64,000 bases of DNA from Streptomyces sp. I05A-00742 (GTDB taxonomy: Bacteria; Actinomycetota; Actinomycetes; Streptomycetales; Streptomycetaceae), in assembly GCF_013055795.1 (NCBI RefSeq), contig NZ_JABETO010000030.1:6340-70339 (forward strand), written 5' to 3'. The notes under the pieces were generated by a model. That model did no database searches and had not been told where the DNA came from. It worked only from the letters and a program-made list of their open reading frames with translations. Every line of letters begins with the position of its first letter. The stretch's first letter is position 1. Both the position numbers and the translations under genes were made by a program. Of the stretch, positions 26,360 through 35,145 are shown one piece after another.

Positions 26360-27472
26360 CTACCCGGTCCCGGCCGAGCCACTGAGGCAGCGGTCGGTGG
26401 AGAGGCCGGACGTGTCGATCCAGGATTTCCTGTCGAGCACGAGGTCTCGGATGATCTCTCCGGCGGCAGGTGCCTGGCACAGTCCCTGACCGGAGAATCC
26501 AGCCGCGTAGAGGAACGGCCGGGAGGGATCGCGGCCGATGAAAGCCATCCCGTCCGGACTGACATCGAGGTCTCCGCTCCACCCGTGCTCGAGGCTGTTG
26601 CCTGCGAGGGCCGGGAAGGCCGTGCCGAGGTGGTGTGACACCCGTCGCAGCCAGGCCTGCCGGGTCTCGTCCGGAGCGGGGCGGCCCATTCCGACGAGGA
26701 TGCGGTCTCCCCAGCTTCGAATCCGCAGGCTGGACGGGTGCATGGTCATCGGCAGAGCGTCGCGCGGGGCACTGTCGGGGGTGTCGGTCAGGAGCATTTC
26801 GACGGGGTAGGGCGTCATAGGGATGCGCACGTCGGCCATGGCGGCGACCGTTCCCGCCCAGGGGCCTGCCGCGCAGACGACGGTGTCGGCGCGGATGCTG
26901 CCCGCAGGCGTGTGGACCCGCCCGTCCGGGTCGATGCCGGTGACGGGTGTCTCCGTCCGCAGGATGGCGCCGGCCTGCCGGGCGGCTGTGGCGTAGCCGC
27001 GCACGATCGCCGCGGGCTCGCACGCGTAGGCCTCGGGCGACCAGGCCGCGGCCAGGATGGCTCGCTCGTCGACCAGCGGGTTGAGCCGCGCCGCTTCAGC
27101 GGCGGTCACGAGTTCGACATCCACTCCGGCTGCCTGCTGGGCGGCCTGGGTGTGTCGGAAGTCCCGCACCTGGTGTTCCTCGGTGAACAGCACGAGCAGG
27201 CCGATCCGCTGCAAACCGAGGTCGGTTCCGGTCCGTTCGGCGAGGGCGTGGTAAGCCGCCAGGCTCCGGACGGCCAGGCTGCTGATGAGAGGTTTGCCGG
27301 GAAAGTAGGTACGCACAACGCCCGCAGTGGTCCCGGACGATCCCGATCCGAGCGCGCCACGCTCCAGCAGGACGGTACCGACGCCTGCCTCGGCGAGTTG
27401 GCACGCTGTCGAGTTGCCGATGACGCCTCCGCCGATGACGACGACGTCCGTGCGTTCGGGGAGTTGACTCAT
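26360..27472 (-). CDS. FAD-dependent amine/amino-acid oxidase (DAO family)
   Basis: 370 residues. N-terminal dinucleotide-binding motif VVIGGGVIGNSTACQLAEAG (about 11-30), then GSSGTTAGVVRTYF. The C-terminal FAD motif is DGMAFIGRDP followed by LYAAGFSGQGLCQAPAAGEI. It resembles glycine/sarcosine oxidases, which oxidise secondary or primary amines to imines. It starts within the stop of the cucumopine-synthase-like gene (4-base overlap), so the two are translationally coupled, and oxidation of that enzyme's cyclic amine product is the natural guess. Confidence 0.8.
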   Translation of the reverse strand: MSQLPERTDVVVIGGGVIGNSTACQLAEAGVGTVLLERGALGSGSSGTTAGVVRTYFPGKPLISSLAVRSLAAYHALAERTGTDLGLQRIGLLVLFTEEHQVRDFRHTQAAQQAAGVDVELVTAAEAARLNPLVDERAILAAAWSPEAYACEPAAIVRGYATAARQAGAILRTETPVTGIDPDGRVHTPAGSIRADTVVCAAGPWAGTVAAMADVRIPMTPYPVEMLLTDTPDSAPRDALPMTMHPSSLRIRSWGDRILVGMGRPAPDETRQAWLRRVSHHLGTAFPALAGNSLEHGWSGDLDVSPDGMAFIGRDPSRPFLYAAGFSGQGLCQAPAAGEIIRDLVLDRKSWIDTSGLSTDRCLSGSAGTG

Positions 27473-28437
27473 GACTGGCGGACCGATTCATCGGGGCGCA
27501 GCTGGCGCAGGTGATCTCCGGAGTCCCACGGGTACAGATGCAGGTTCCAGCCACCCAGGCAGTTGACGTAGAGGGCCAGTTGGCTCACCACACTCAGGAA
27601 ATCATCGCGATCGAGCTGGTCGAGGCAGTTCAGGAAGCGCTGAGTGAAACTCCAGAGCTGCTCCAGGCCGCAGTAGCCCAGAAACTCGGCCGGAAGACCG
27701 ACCAGCAGCCGCGCCATGTGACGCAACGAGTCCATCGGCATGTCCTGGACCGCGGCCCGGACCAGACCACCATAGGTGGCATATCCCAGCGGCCGGGTCT
27801 CACCGTTGACGAACAGCAGAGTGGGCAGCACCGTCTCAAAACTCCCTGCCCCGGAAGGGATCACCCCCTCATGGAGATCAGCGAGCTCCTGCGGCGCGGA
27901 CAGCCAGGCCCGCTCGGTCGCGGTGCAGACGTCGTGGATGAGACGGTTCGCCTCCGGATCCGCGGCGGTCAATCGCGGAATACGGTGGCCGCCTTCGCTT
28001 CCCGCCTTGCGGACCTCCGCCAGGATCGGCTTCTTCGACGAATAGACCGAGTCCCAGACCGCCTGCCCCGCTTCCTGCAGTGCGGGAATATCCTCCTGCC
28101 GGATCTGGCCCACCGGAGACGCCGGCATCGGTTCTGTCAATGTGCCGTACTTGATGCCCAAATGCTGGAGCGCGGAGCAGAATACGGTCCCGTCGGGCGC
28201 CTCGCGTCGATCCGGGATCCGAGTGGAGGCTGACAGATGGAGCAGCGACGGGATCGGTGCCGCGTGATACAGGTGCTGTCCCGCCACCAGCGCGTGTCCC
28301 TGCAGGCTCTGATAGGGCAACGCCTCCCACAGCGCGTCGGCGAGTTCAGGGTTGCGACCGTCGAGTTCCGCGGTCACGGTGATACCCAGGTCGGGCCAGG
28401 ATATCTCGATATGCCGGCCGGAAAACGTTTCAGTCAA
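27469..28437 (-). CDS. Cucumopine-synthase-like protein (cyclophilin-like domain plus helical bundle)
   Basis: 322 residues. Residues about 1-120 fit the cyclophilin-like DUF3830 fold (ITVTAELDGRNPELADALWE, then YQSLQGHALVAGQHLY). The remainder is a helical bundle (TATERAWLSAPQELADLHEG, later LVGLPAEFLGYCGLEQLW). This two-part layout and length match Agrobacterium cucumopine synthase, which condenses L-histidine with 2-oxoglutarate in a Pictet-Spengler-type reaction. Start is TTG 28437, with GAAGGGG seven bases ahead. It is the first gene of a four-gene operon. Assignment rests on fold reading and recall of the family, without an alignment. Confidence 0.55.
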   Translation of the reverse strand: MTETFSGRHIEISWPDLGITVTAELDGRNPELADALWEALPYQSLQGHALVAGQHLYHAAPIPSLLHLSASTRIPDRREAPDGTVFCSALQHLGIKYGTLTEPMPASPVGQIRQEDIPALQEAGQAVWDSVYSSKKPILAEVRKAGSEGGHRIPRLTAADPEANRLIHDVCTATERAWLSAPQELADLHEGVIPSGAGSFETVLPTLLFVNGETRPLGYATYGGLVRAAVQDMPMDSLRHMARLLVGLPAEFLGYCGLEQLWSFTQRFLNCLDQLDRDDFLSVVSQLALYVNCLGGWNLHLYPWDSGDHLRQLRPDESVRQS

Positions 28438-29039
28438 GGTATTCCCCTTCGTTCGGTGAGATGTCGCAGCTTCTGTTTCTCTGCGAAAGATTCACGGACG
28501 GAGTCGGTTTCCTACGTCATCGTGGCGGGGTTCAGTGAGCAGCTCTCCAGCTCTCCAGCTCTCCAGCTCTTGAGCCGTGCGAAGTGCCGCTCTGCGGGGA
28601 CTCGCGGGCGCGCAGAGGCAGTGTTGGCCGTTTCTCCGGTGCCGGGCTGGTGCAGCGCCAGGCGGACATCAAGAAGCCGCCCAGCAGCAAGCGTCGCTCC
28701 TCACCGGAGGTGGCGAGGGCGTGGGCCAGGCTGGGGGCAGGCACGGCGAAGGCGTGGATGCCCTCGTTGAGACAGCGGCGGGCGGTCTCGGTGCCGAGCC
28801 CGAAAGGGGCATCCGAGTTGCTCAAGGGTCGCCCTGGCGAGGAAGGCCGGCAGCGCGAGCGCCTGGCCTCTCAGAGCCGGCGCCTGCCGGATACCGCCCG
28901 CGTCATTCCTTCGGGCGGCGGTCAGGTTCTCTCGTCAGGAATCCAGGGCGGAGGGGCGCCGAGCGTGGCGCGCGATAGGTGACCAGCGAAGCGCCTTTTG
29001 TCGCACGGTGATTGACTCTCCATGCGATATCAAAGGACT
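28438..29039. other. Intergenic stretch with decayed coding fragment and 8-nt tandem repeat
   Basis: Promoter side of the system C operon. The minus strand around 28640-28860 shows protein-like pieces in two frames (ALPAFLARATLEQL, then LGTETARRCLNEGIHAFAVP and LATSGEERRLLLGGFL), suggesting a frameshifted relic of an unidentified gene. A short tandem repeat is listed separately. Confidence 0.4.
28541..28570. repeat. AGCTCTCC tandem repeat, 3.75 copies
   Basis: Three full AGCTCTCC units and a partial fourth, about 105 bases upstream of the system C operon start. Perfect units, so potentially slippage-prone. Confidence 0.7.
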
Positions 29040-29258
29040 TCATTGCGTTACGGGTCCCGCCCGCACGCGAACCGGGCGTGATGAGATTCGCTCAGTCATC
29101 TGCTGGGAATTCATCCGGCCAGCGGCATGCTTCATCAGCCATTTACGCCGCTCGGGAATGGGCGTGAGTACCCCGTGAAGGTAATCCTCGTTATGGGTAT
29201 GTCCACTGACGGTAACTGGATCGCTAACTTGCAGCTGCCAATCGAACCGGTCTAACAA
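29040..29258 (-). CDS. Small hypothetical protein, 72 aa, in AT-richer DNA
   Basis: TTG 29258 is preceded by GGAGGGATCC. The product begins with DRFDWQLQVSDPVTVSG, contains HTHNEDYLHGVLTPIPERR and ends basic (ISSRPVRVRAGPVTQ). Codons are unusually AT-ending for this genome (GTT AGC GAT, CAT AAC GAG GAT). This suggests recent acquisition or a fragment of foreign origin. Family not recognised; it may be a pseudogene fragment. Confidence 0.35.
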   Translation of the reverse strand: MLDRFDWQLQVSDPVTVSGHTHNEDYLHGVLTPIPERRKWLMKHAAGRMNSQQMTERISSRPVRVRAGPVTQ

Positions 29259-29531
29259 GGATCCCTCCGGGGTCTACCGAGGTCTTCCTAAGTGGTGGCG
29301 TCTCTCAAACGAGAATACATGCCACGATCAACTGGTCAACCCTTGACTTGGGGTTCGGCCCGCGGCGCTCGTTCGGCGCGGGCGGATGTGTGGTAGCCGT
29401 CCCGGCGGCCGATGGCGGTGACCGGTTAGGTGCACTTCGGCAGCGGGACCAGGGCGTGCTTGCCCGTGGGCAGACATCCGACGACAGAGGACGCGAGAGG
29501 TCCCGCGGACGTACAAGCTCCATTTCACCCG

Positions 29532-30842
29532 TTACCGCCAGGCCTCACCGATACGTGGAAAACCTTCCGCGTTCTCGTCTTCGATTGGAGGTGCGTGGCG
29601 GGTCAGCCACGTCTGGCGGCGCATGGTGAGCAGGCCGACCAGGTCGAGATTCCGCAGCACGAGTTCGATGGCGATCTGGGCGACGACGTGCCACCGGGGA
29701 AGGGCGTGCCGGCGCACGAACGTCCGTGCTGTGACCGCCCGGTGCAGGACGTAGCACGCCCCTACGGCGGCCGGCACGAGCGGCTGCCCGTCGACGGCCA
29801 GCAGGACGAGGTAGATCTCGCACAGCCAGAACCCGCCACGGCTGATGACATCGGTGAGCGTGCCGAAGGCGAGGTAGGGATACCGCCAGACCCAGCCCGT
29901 GACGAGAGCGGTGAGCCTCACCCGCCAGAAGTTACGGGCGTTCCTCAGCCGTTGGCCGAGGAACTCACGTCCGGTGCCCGGATAGCGTGACCACACCCTG
30001 GCGGTGCGCTGGTAGACGGTGCGGTAACCGGCCCGCAGGGTCAGCTCGGTGAGCCGGGTGTCGTCCCCGACGACACACCGGCGGCCGAGGAAGGACTCGT
30101 TGACGAAGTCGTCGGCGACTGCCGTGAGCACCGTACGCCGGTAGACCCCCGTGCGTCCGATGACGCACATCATGGCCCGGCCCGCCGCGGTGAACGCGGG
30201 CAGCCTGCCCTGTCCCTTGAAGCGTTCTCCCGCGTACTCCCAGAAACTGTCCGGGTCGAGGGCGTACTGGGCGGTCGCGACGCCACCCACGCGGGGGTCG
30301 GCGAACGGGGCACGCACCGCGTCCGCCACGCCCGGCGCCCAGACGACGTCGGAATCGACGAGCGCGACCAGGTCGGCGGAGACGGCCTGCCATCCCCGCC
30401 GCAGCGCATCGCGCTTGTCCGCCCTGTCGGTGGTGAGGACGCGCACGGGAAAGCGGCGCGCCACGTCGAGGCAGGCACGGTCGTCCTCGTGGATCACGCA
30501 GACGACTTCGGAGACCTCGTCGGCCAGCCACGATCGCAGGGCCCGCCGGAAGAGCAGCGGGTCCTCACGGTAGACGGGCGAGACCACGGCCAGCGGCCGG
30601 CGGTAGGGGGCCGTGACGGGCCGGTAGCGCCGTCCCACCCGTCGGTGGACGGTGTTCACGGCCCACCCGAGGGCGGCGAGGGCGGCGGGCGGCGCACTGG
30701 TCAGGAGGTACGGTGCGGACAGGGGCACAGCGTGGTCCTCCGACGCTCCGGCCGACGGGACGGCGGGGCAAGGCCAGTTGGCGTCCCGCACCGTCAACGG
30801 TGCCCGTCCGCCGAGGAATTCGAACATGCCCGCCGCCCTCAT
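29532..30842 (-). CDS. Family 2 membrane glycosyltransferase (polysaccharide synthase type)
   Basis: 436 residues. A GT-A catalytic core (PLAVVSPVYREDPLLFRRAL near 85; LVALVDSDVVWAPG with the DSD metal site near 160; GDDTRLTELTLRAGYRTVYQ near 260; RNARNFWR as the QxxRW-like block) is flanked by a hydrophobic N-terminus and three or four C-terminal membrane segments. It is similar in layout to hyaluronan/chitin-synthase-like enzymes that polymerise and extrude a glycan. ATG 30842 follows AGGAA. Divergent from the GT-B gene at 30921. Confidence 0.8.
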   Translation of the reverse strand: MRAAGMFEFLGGRAPLTVRDANWPCPAVPSAGASEDHAVPLSAPYLLTSAPPAALAALGWAVNTVHRRVGRRYRPVTAPYRRPLAVVSPVYREDPLLFRRALRSWLADEVSEVVCVIHEDDRACLDVARRFPVRVLTTDRADKRDALRRGWQAVSADLVALVDSDVVWAPGVADAVRAPFADPRVGGVATAQYALDPDSFWEYAGERFKGQGRLPAFTAAGRAMMCVIGRTGVYRRTVLTAVADDFVNESFLGRRCVVGDDTRLTELTLRAGYRTVYQRTARVWSRYPGTGREFLGQRLRNARNFWRVRLTALVTGWVWRYPYLAFGTLTDVISRGGFWLCEIYLVLLAVDGQPLVPAAVGACYVLHRAVTARTFVRRHALPRWHVVAQIAIELVLRNLDLVGLLTMRRQTWLTRHAPPIEDENAEGFPRIGEAWR

Positions 30843-30920
30843 GGCCGGTTCCTGATGGTCGGCCCGCCGGTGGGGGCGAGGGCACCCCCGGCCCCGGTGT
30901 GCACCGCAGGGCGATCTGCC

Positions 30921-32144
30921 ATGCTGGCGACCATGGTCGGCACACCTTCCCCGCCGGGGCCGGAATCGGAGAGTGCTTCCGGACCACAGGAATCACCAGC
31001 GCCAGCCCGTATCGTGCTGCACGCCATCAACGGCGTCGGGGCGGGCCACCTGGCCCGCCAGACCGCGCTGGCACGGCATCTGCGGCTGCGGCAGCGCGGG
31101 CTGGATCCGGTCATTCTCGGCTCCGGTCCCGCCGTGGACGAGGTCTGTGGTGAGGTGCCGGTGATCGAGCTGCCGTCGATGGGACGAGCAGGGCGGTACC
31201 GCGACGAGCCGGCCCATCCCGACATGCTGGCCACCATCACGGCCATGACCCACGCGGCACTGGCGGGTCTGCGTCCCCGGGTGGTCGTCCACGACACCCT
31301 GGTATGGCCCACGGTCGAGCGGGCGGCGGCGCTGGTCGGCGCGCGGCAGGCGATCTGCCTGCGGCCGCGCCGGGATCTCGCCGAGTACCTCGCGCGGCCG
31401 GACTGCCCGCTGCGGCGGATGGACTTCGTCTTCGTCCCCGACGACCCTGTCCCGCATGCGGAGTTCGAGCGGCAACTGGAAGCCGCCGGAATCCGGGCGG
31501 TCTGGACGGGGCCGGTCTTCCGGACCGCCGCGACCGACGCGGTGCGGGCCCGCGAAAAGCTGGGCGTCTCCGCCGTGGAGCGGCTGGTGGTGGTGATGTC
31601 CGGCGGCGGACGCGGCCACGGGGCCGAAGCACGGCAGCACTTCGACCACAGCCTGGCCGCCCTCGCCCGGGTGACCGAGCCGGGCCTGTCGGTCCTGCTG
31701 GTGCTCGGCCCGATGTTCCGGTCCGGGGTGGAGATCCCCGCGGGATTCCCGCACCGTCTCACCGTGCTGCGCGGCGCCCGCGAACTGCCGGACGTCCTGA
31801 ACGCGGCGGACCTGGTGATCTGTCGTGGCGGCTACGGGTCCTTGCACGAGGCCACGGCGGGAGGCGCCCGAGTCCTCGCCAGCCCCGCCCAGCGGAACTT
31901 CGACGATCAGCGCGCCCGGGTCGAGCAGTTCGCGGCGGACAGCTCCTGCGAGGTGGTGGAAAGCACCGTTCCGGAGGACCTGGCGGTGCAGATCGGCCGC
32001 GCGCTCAAGTCCGGAAGGGTCAGGAACGAGGAGAGGACGCCGCGGCGGGAGTCGCTCGACCAGGTGGGGGAGCGGCTGGTGCACCTGGCGCGCCAGGACG
32101 GGAACGTTCCCCGGGGCCTGGCCGAGCAGTTCGTGTACCGCTGA
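30921..32144 (+). CDS. GT-B glycosyltransferase (MurG/GT28-like)
   Basis: 407 residues. N-terminal LHAINGVGAGHLARQTALARHL (the GxGHxxR-type donor/acceptor loop), a central RLVVVMSGGGRGHG, and the C-terminal nucleotide-sugar signature VICRGGYGSLHEATAGG near 320. Such enzymes transfer a sugar from a nucleotide donor to a membrane or soluble acceptor. The start could also be ATG 30933. It is followed after 28 bases by two GT-A-like genes, so the three form a transcription unit. Confidence 0.75.
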   Translation: MLATMVGTPSPPGPESESASGPQESPAPARIVLHAINGVGAGHLARQTALARHLRLRQRGLDPVILGSGPAVDEVCGEVPVIELPSMGRAGRYRDEPAHPDMLATITAMTHAALAGLRPRVVVHDTLVWPTVERAAALVGARQAICLRPRRDLAEYLARPDCPLRRMDFVFVPDDPVPHAEFERQLEAAGIRAVWTGPVFRTAATDAVRAREKLGVSAVERLVVVMSGGGRGHGAEARQHFDHSLAALARVTEPGLSVLLVLGPMFRSGVEIPAGFPHRLTVLRGARELPDVLNAADLVICRGGYGSLHEATAGGARVLASPAQRNFDDQRARVEQFAADSSCEVVESTVPEDLAVQIGRALKSGRVRNEERTPRRESLDQVGERLVHLARQDGNVPRGLAEQFVYR

Positions 32145-32172
32145 TTCGCAGGACGAGTCGGGAGAGGGCGAG

Positions 32173-32964
32173 ATGTCGGGTTCCGTGGGGAGGATTTCCT
32201 ATTGCACGACGTGCAAGAACCGTCTGTGGCAACTTTCGGAAACTCTTCCCGGCAATCTGCGGCGTGTTGCCGAGGCGGGCAACAGTGAGATCGTTCTTGT
32301 GAACTACAACTCCGACGATGAGCTCGACAGGTGGGTCCGGCGGTTCGAGCGCCACATGGAGAGCGGGATCCTGCGCTATCTGCACCAGCAGACCGAACCC
32401 TATTTCCATGCTTCGAAGGCAAAGAATCTCGCGCATCTTGCCGCCACCGGTCAATATCTCGTCAACCTCGACGCCGACAACTACATCGGCGAGACCATCC
32501 CCACCTGGCGCACCCTCTGGCAGGAACGGCCGGACCTGCTGATCCACGGCTTCAGCCCCGACAAGAACCGCCCACAACGCTCCGAGGAGGAGGCGTCCCG
32601 CATCCGTCCGGACAGCGGCAACGGGACGTACGGACGAATCGGGCTGCCACGCACCCGGTTCCTCGCACTCGGCGGCTACGACGAGCACCTCCTGCCCTCG
32701 GCGCACGAGGATCAGGACCTGATGGACCGTGCCGCCGCCACCGGGCTGCCCATCGTGCGCAGCCGACAGCCGGGGCCGGCCGCGATCCGCAACAGCCACC
32801 GGGAGACCATGCGGTACTCGGGGACAGGCTTGGACTGGTGGGATGCGAGGGAGCTGAACAAGAAGACATCGGCCGAGAACCTCCGGTTCGGCAGACTCAC
32901 CGCCAACTCCGATCGCTCCCCGATGAAGGCGTTGTTGAACTTCAGTGAGGAAACCGCGTTCTGA
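32173..32964 (+). CDS. GT-A-fold glycosyltransferase-like protein, copy 1
   Basis: 263 residues. Begins VGRISYCTTCKNRLWQLSETL; a DxD-type metal site lies in YLVNLDADNYIG (about 100), and the C-terminal half contains GRIGLPRTRFLALGGYDE and HEDQDLMDRAAATG. The pattern is that of family 2/galactosyltransferase-N domains: an NDP-sugar-dependent transferase, acceptor unknown. The first 110 codons use many AT-ending codons; the rest is normal for the genome. ATG 32173 follows GGAGAGGGCGAG. It forms a tandem pair with the next gene, sharing a one-base stop/start overlap (TGATG). Confidence 0.7.
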   Translation: MSGSVGRISYCTTCKNRLWQLSETLPGNLRRVAEAGNSEIVLVNYNSDDELDRWVRRFERHMESGILRYLHQQTEPYFHASKAKNLAHLAATGQYLVNLDADNYIGETIPTWRTLWQERPDLLIHGFSPDKNRPQRSEEEASRIRPDSGNGTYGRIGLPRTRFLALGGYDEHLLPSAHEDQDLMDRAAATGLPIVRSRQPGPAAIRNSHRETMRYSGTGLDWWDARELNKKTSAENLRFGRLTANSDRSPMKALLNFSEETAF

Positions 32965-33731
32965 TGCCGACCGCGCAGCTTCCGCCGGGGAAGGTTTCCT
33001 ACTGCACGACGTGCAAGAACCGTCTGTGGCAACTTTCGGAGACGCTTCCCGACAATCTGCGGCGTGTCGTCGAGGCGGGCAACAGTGAGATCGTTCTTGT
33101 GAACTACAACTCCGACGATGAGCTCGACACATGGGTCCGGCGGTTCGAGCGCCACATCGAGAGCGGCATCCTGCGCTATCTCCACCAGCAGACCGAGCCC
33201 TATTTCCATGCTTCGAAGGCAAAGAATCTCGCGCATCTTGCCGCCACCGGTCAATATCTCGTCAACCTCGACGCCGACAACTACATCGGTGACACCATCC
33301 CGACCTGGCGCGCCCTCTGGGAAGAGGATCCGCACCTGATCATCCGGGGATTCAGCCCCAACGCGGACGGCCGGCTGGACCCCGGAAACGGTTCGTACGG
33401 ACGCATCGGACTCTCCCGTACGGCCTTCGACACGCTCGGCGGATATGACGAGGGGCTGCTTGCGATGGGCTGCCAGGACAGGGACCTGGTGGACCGGGCG
33501 CGCGCCCACGGCATGCGCGTCGTCCGGGTGGACCAGCGCATGCCGTTCGCCATCCGCAACACCGATGCCGAGAAGGTGAAGTACACCGGAAGCTCATTGA
33601 GCTGGTACGACATGTGGCAGGAGAACATCGGCCGGGCCGAGAAGAACCTGCGTCTTGGGCGGCTCACGGTGAACCAGGACCGCACACCGGTCAAGGTGCT
33701 GCTCAACTTCAGCCAGGTCATGGAACTCTGA
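32964..33731 (+). CDS. GT-A-fold glycosyltransferase-like protein, copy 2
   Basis: 255 residues, paralogue of the preceding gene. The first 110 codons are about 94-95 percent identical in DNA to copy 1, with an uninterrupted identical run of about 90 bases around the DADN site. The C-terminal half has diverged strongly (FSPNADGRLDPGNGSYGRIG; QDRDLVDRARAHG). Same catalytic layout, so probably the same sugar donor with a different acceptor. Confidence 0.7.
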   Translation: MPTAQLPPGKVSYCTTCKNRLWQLSETLPDNLRRVVEAGNSEIVLVNYNSDDELDTWVRRFERHIESGILRYLHQQTEPYFHASKAKNLAHLAATGQYLVNLDADNYIGDTIPTWRALWEEDPHLIIRGFSPNADGRLDPGNGSYGRIGLSRTAFDTLGGYDEGLLAMGCQDRDLVDRARAHGMRVVRVDQRMPFAIRNTDAEKVKYTGSSLSWYDMWQENIGRAEKNLRLGRLTVNQDRTPVKVLLNFSQVMEL

Positions 33732-33738
33732 CAGACAG

Positions 33739-35145
33739 TCAGGCGACTGCTGCCGGCCGGGATTCGCGGGCCTGGAGTGCGGTGTTGTAGCGGCGCAGGA
33801 GGAGAATCGCGGTGGTGGCGAGGCCGGTGAGGAGGCCGAGCCAGATGCCGAGGGTGTCGAGGCCCGCGGCGTAGCCGAGGAGCCAGGCGGCGGGGAGGCC
33901 GACGGCCCAGTATCCGACGAGGGTGATGCGGAAGCCGCTTCCGGTGTCGTCGAGGCCGCGCAGGAGGCCGACGCCGATGTTCTGGGCGCAGTCGAAGAAC
34001 TGGAGCACGGCGATGACGAGCAGCAGTTGGGTGGCGATGGAGACGGCTTTGTCGTCGCCCGTGGCGCCGGCGTCGAGGAAGGGGCGCAGGACCAGGCCGG
34101 GCAGGGTGGCGTAGACGACGGCGACGGCTGCCATGACGGCGGCGGCGCAGGCGAGTGCGGTGTTCTTGATGCGCCGGGCGGCGTCGACGCGGCCGAGGGC
34201 GAGTTCGCGGCTGACGTTGATGGAGGCCGCGTGGGAGAGGCCGACGGCGACTTGGAAGACGATGTAGACGAGCTGGTTGACGGCGGTGTGGGCGGCGAGG
34301 GCGGCGCTGCCGAAGGAGCCGGCCATGAGGGCCGTCACGGAGAAGAACCCGGCCTCGGAACCGTAGGTCGCGGCGATGGGGATGCCGAGCCCGATGAGTT
34401 CGCGCACGGTGGCGCGGTCGGCCCCGAGCGCGTTGAGGCCGAGCAGCGGGCTGAGGACGGCGTCCTTCCTCGCCGAGGCGTAGAGGGCGAGGAAGGAGAG
34501 CAGATGGACCGTGGACGTGGCGACGCCGATGCCGGGCAGGCCCAGTTCCGGAAGTCCCCAGCTGCCGTGGATCAGCAGCCAGTTGAGGCCGGCGTTGACG
34601 GCGACGGAGGCGATGGTGATCCGCAGCAGGGCCTGTGGGCGGCGCATGCCGACGGTGAACTGGCGGACCGCCTGGAACCACAGGCAGGGCAGCAGGCCGG
34701 GGGCCAGTGCCAGCAGCATCGTCCGCGCGCGGTCGGCGACGGCTGTCTCCTGGCCGAGTACGGGGAGGGCCTGGCCGATGAGGAGCATGAGGACCGCACC
34801 GGCCAGTCCGGCGAGCGTGGCCACCGCCATGCTCGCGCGGACGATCCTCCGGACCCCCTCGTCGCTCTCCGCGGAGTCGCCTTCCGCCGTCTCCGCGCGG
34901 GCGGCGGTGGCGGCGATCCGGTTGCCCACGGAGGTGACGAGGCCGACGCCCATGGTGCGGAGCTGGTTGAAGATGACGAGGGCCAGGCCGCCCGCCGCCA
35001 GGTCCCGGGTTCCGAGGAGGCCCATCATCACGGTGTCGGTGGTGGTCAGCGCCACCTGGGCGAGCTGGGTGAGGATGAGGGGGACGGCGAGGCCGGCCAG
35101 GGCGCGGCTGTCGCGGAGGAGAGCGGTCGGCTGTATGGAGGGCAT
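33739..35145 (-). CDS. MATE-family efflux transporter
   Basis: 468 residues with about 12 membrane helices in two NorM-like halves (LAVPLILTQLAQVALTTTDT near 20; QPTALL N-terminus; VNQLVYIVFQVAVGLSHAAS near 290). Exports small molecules by cation antiport. It is the last gene of the leftward system B operon; its start overlaps the stop of the SbnA-like gene by one base. Secretion of the metallophore is the obvious role by context. Confidence 0.85.
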   Translation of the reverse strand: MPSIQPTALLRDSRALAGLAVPLILTQLAQVALTTTDTVMMGLLGTRDLAAGGLALVIFNQLRTMGVGLVTSVGNRIAATAARAETAEGDSAESDEGVRRIVRASMAVATLAGLAGAVLMLLIGQALPVLGQETAVADRARTMLLALAPGLLPCLWFQAVRQFTVGMRRPQALLRITIASVAVNAGLNWLLIHGSWGLPELGLPGIGVATSTVHLLSFLALYASARKDAVLSPLLGLNALGADRATVRELIGLGIPIAATYGSEAGFFSVTALMAGSFGSAALAAHTAVNQLVYIVFQVAVGLSHAASINVSRELALGRVDAARRIKNTALACAAAVMAAVAVVYATLPGLVLRPFLDAGATGDDKAVSIATQLLLVIAVLQFFDCAQNIGVGLLRGLDDTGSGFRITLVGYWAVGLPAAWLLGYAAGLDTLGIWLGLLTGLATTAILLLRRYNTALQARESRPAAVA

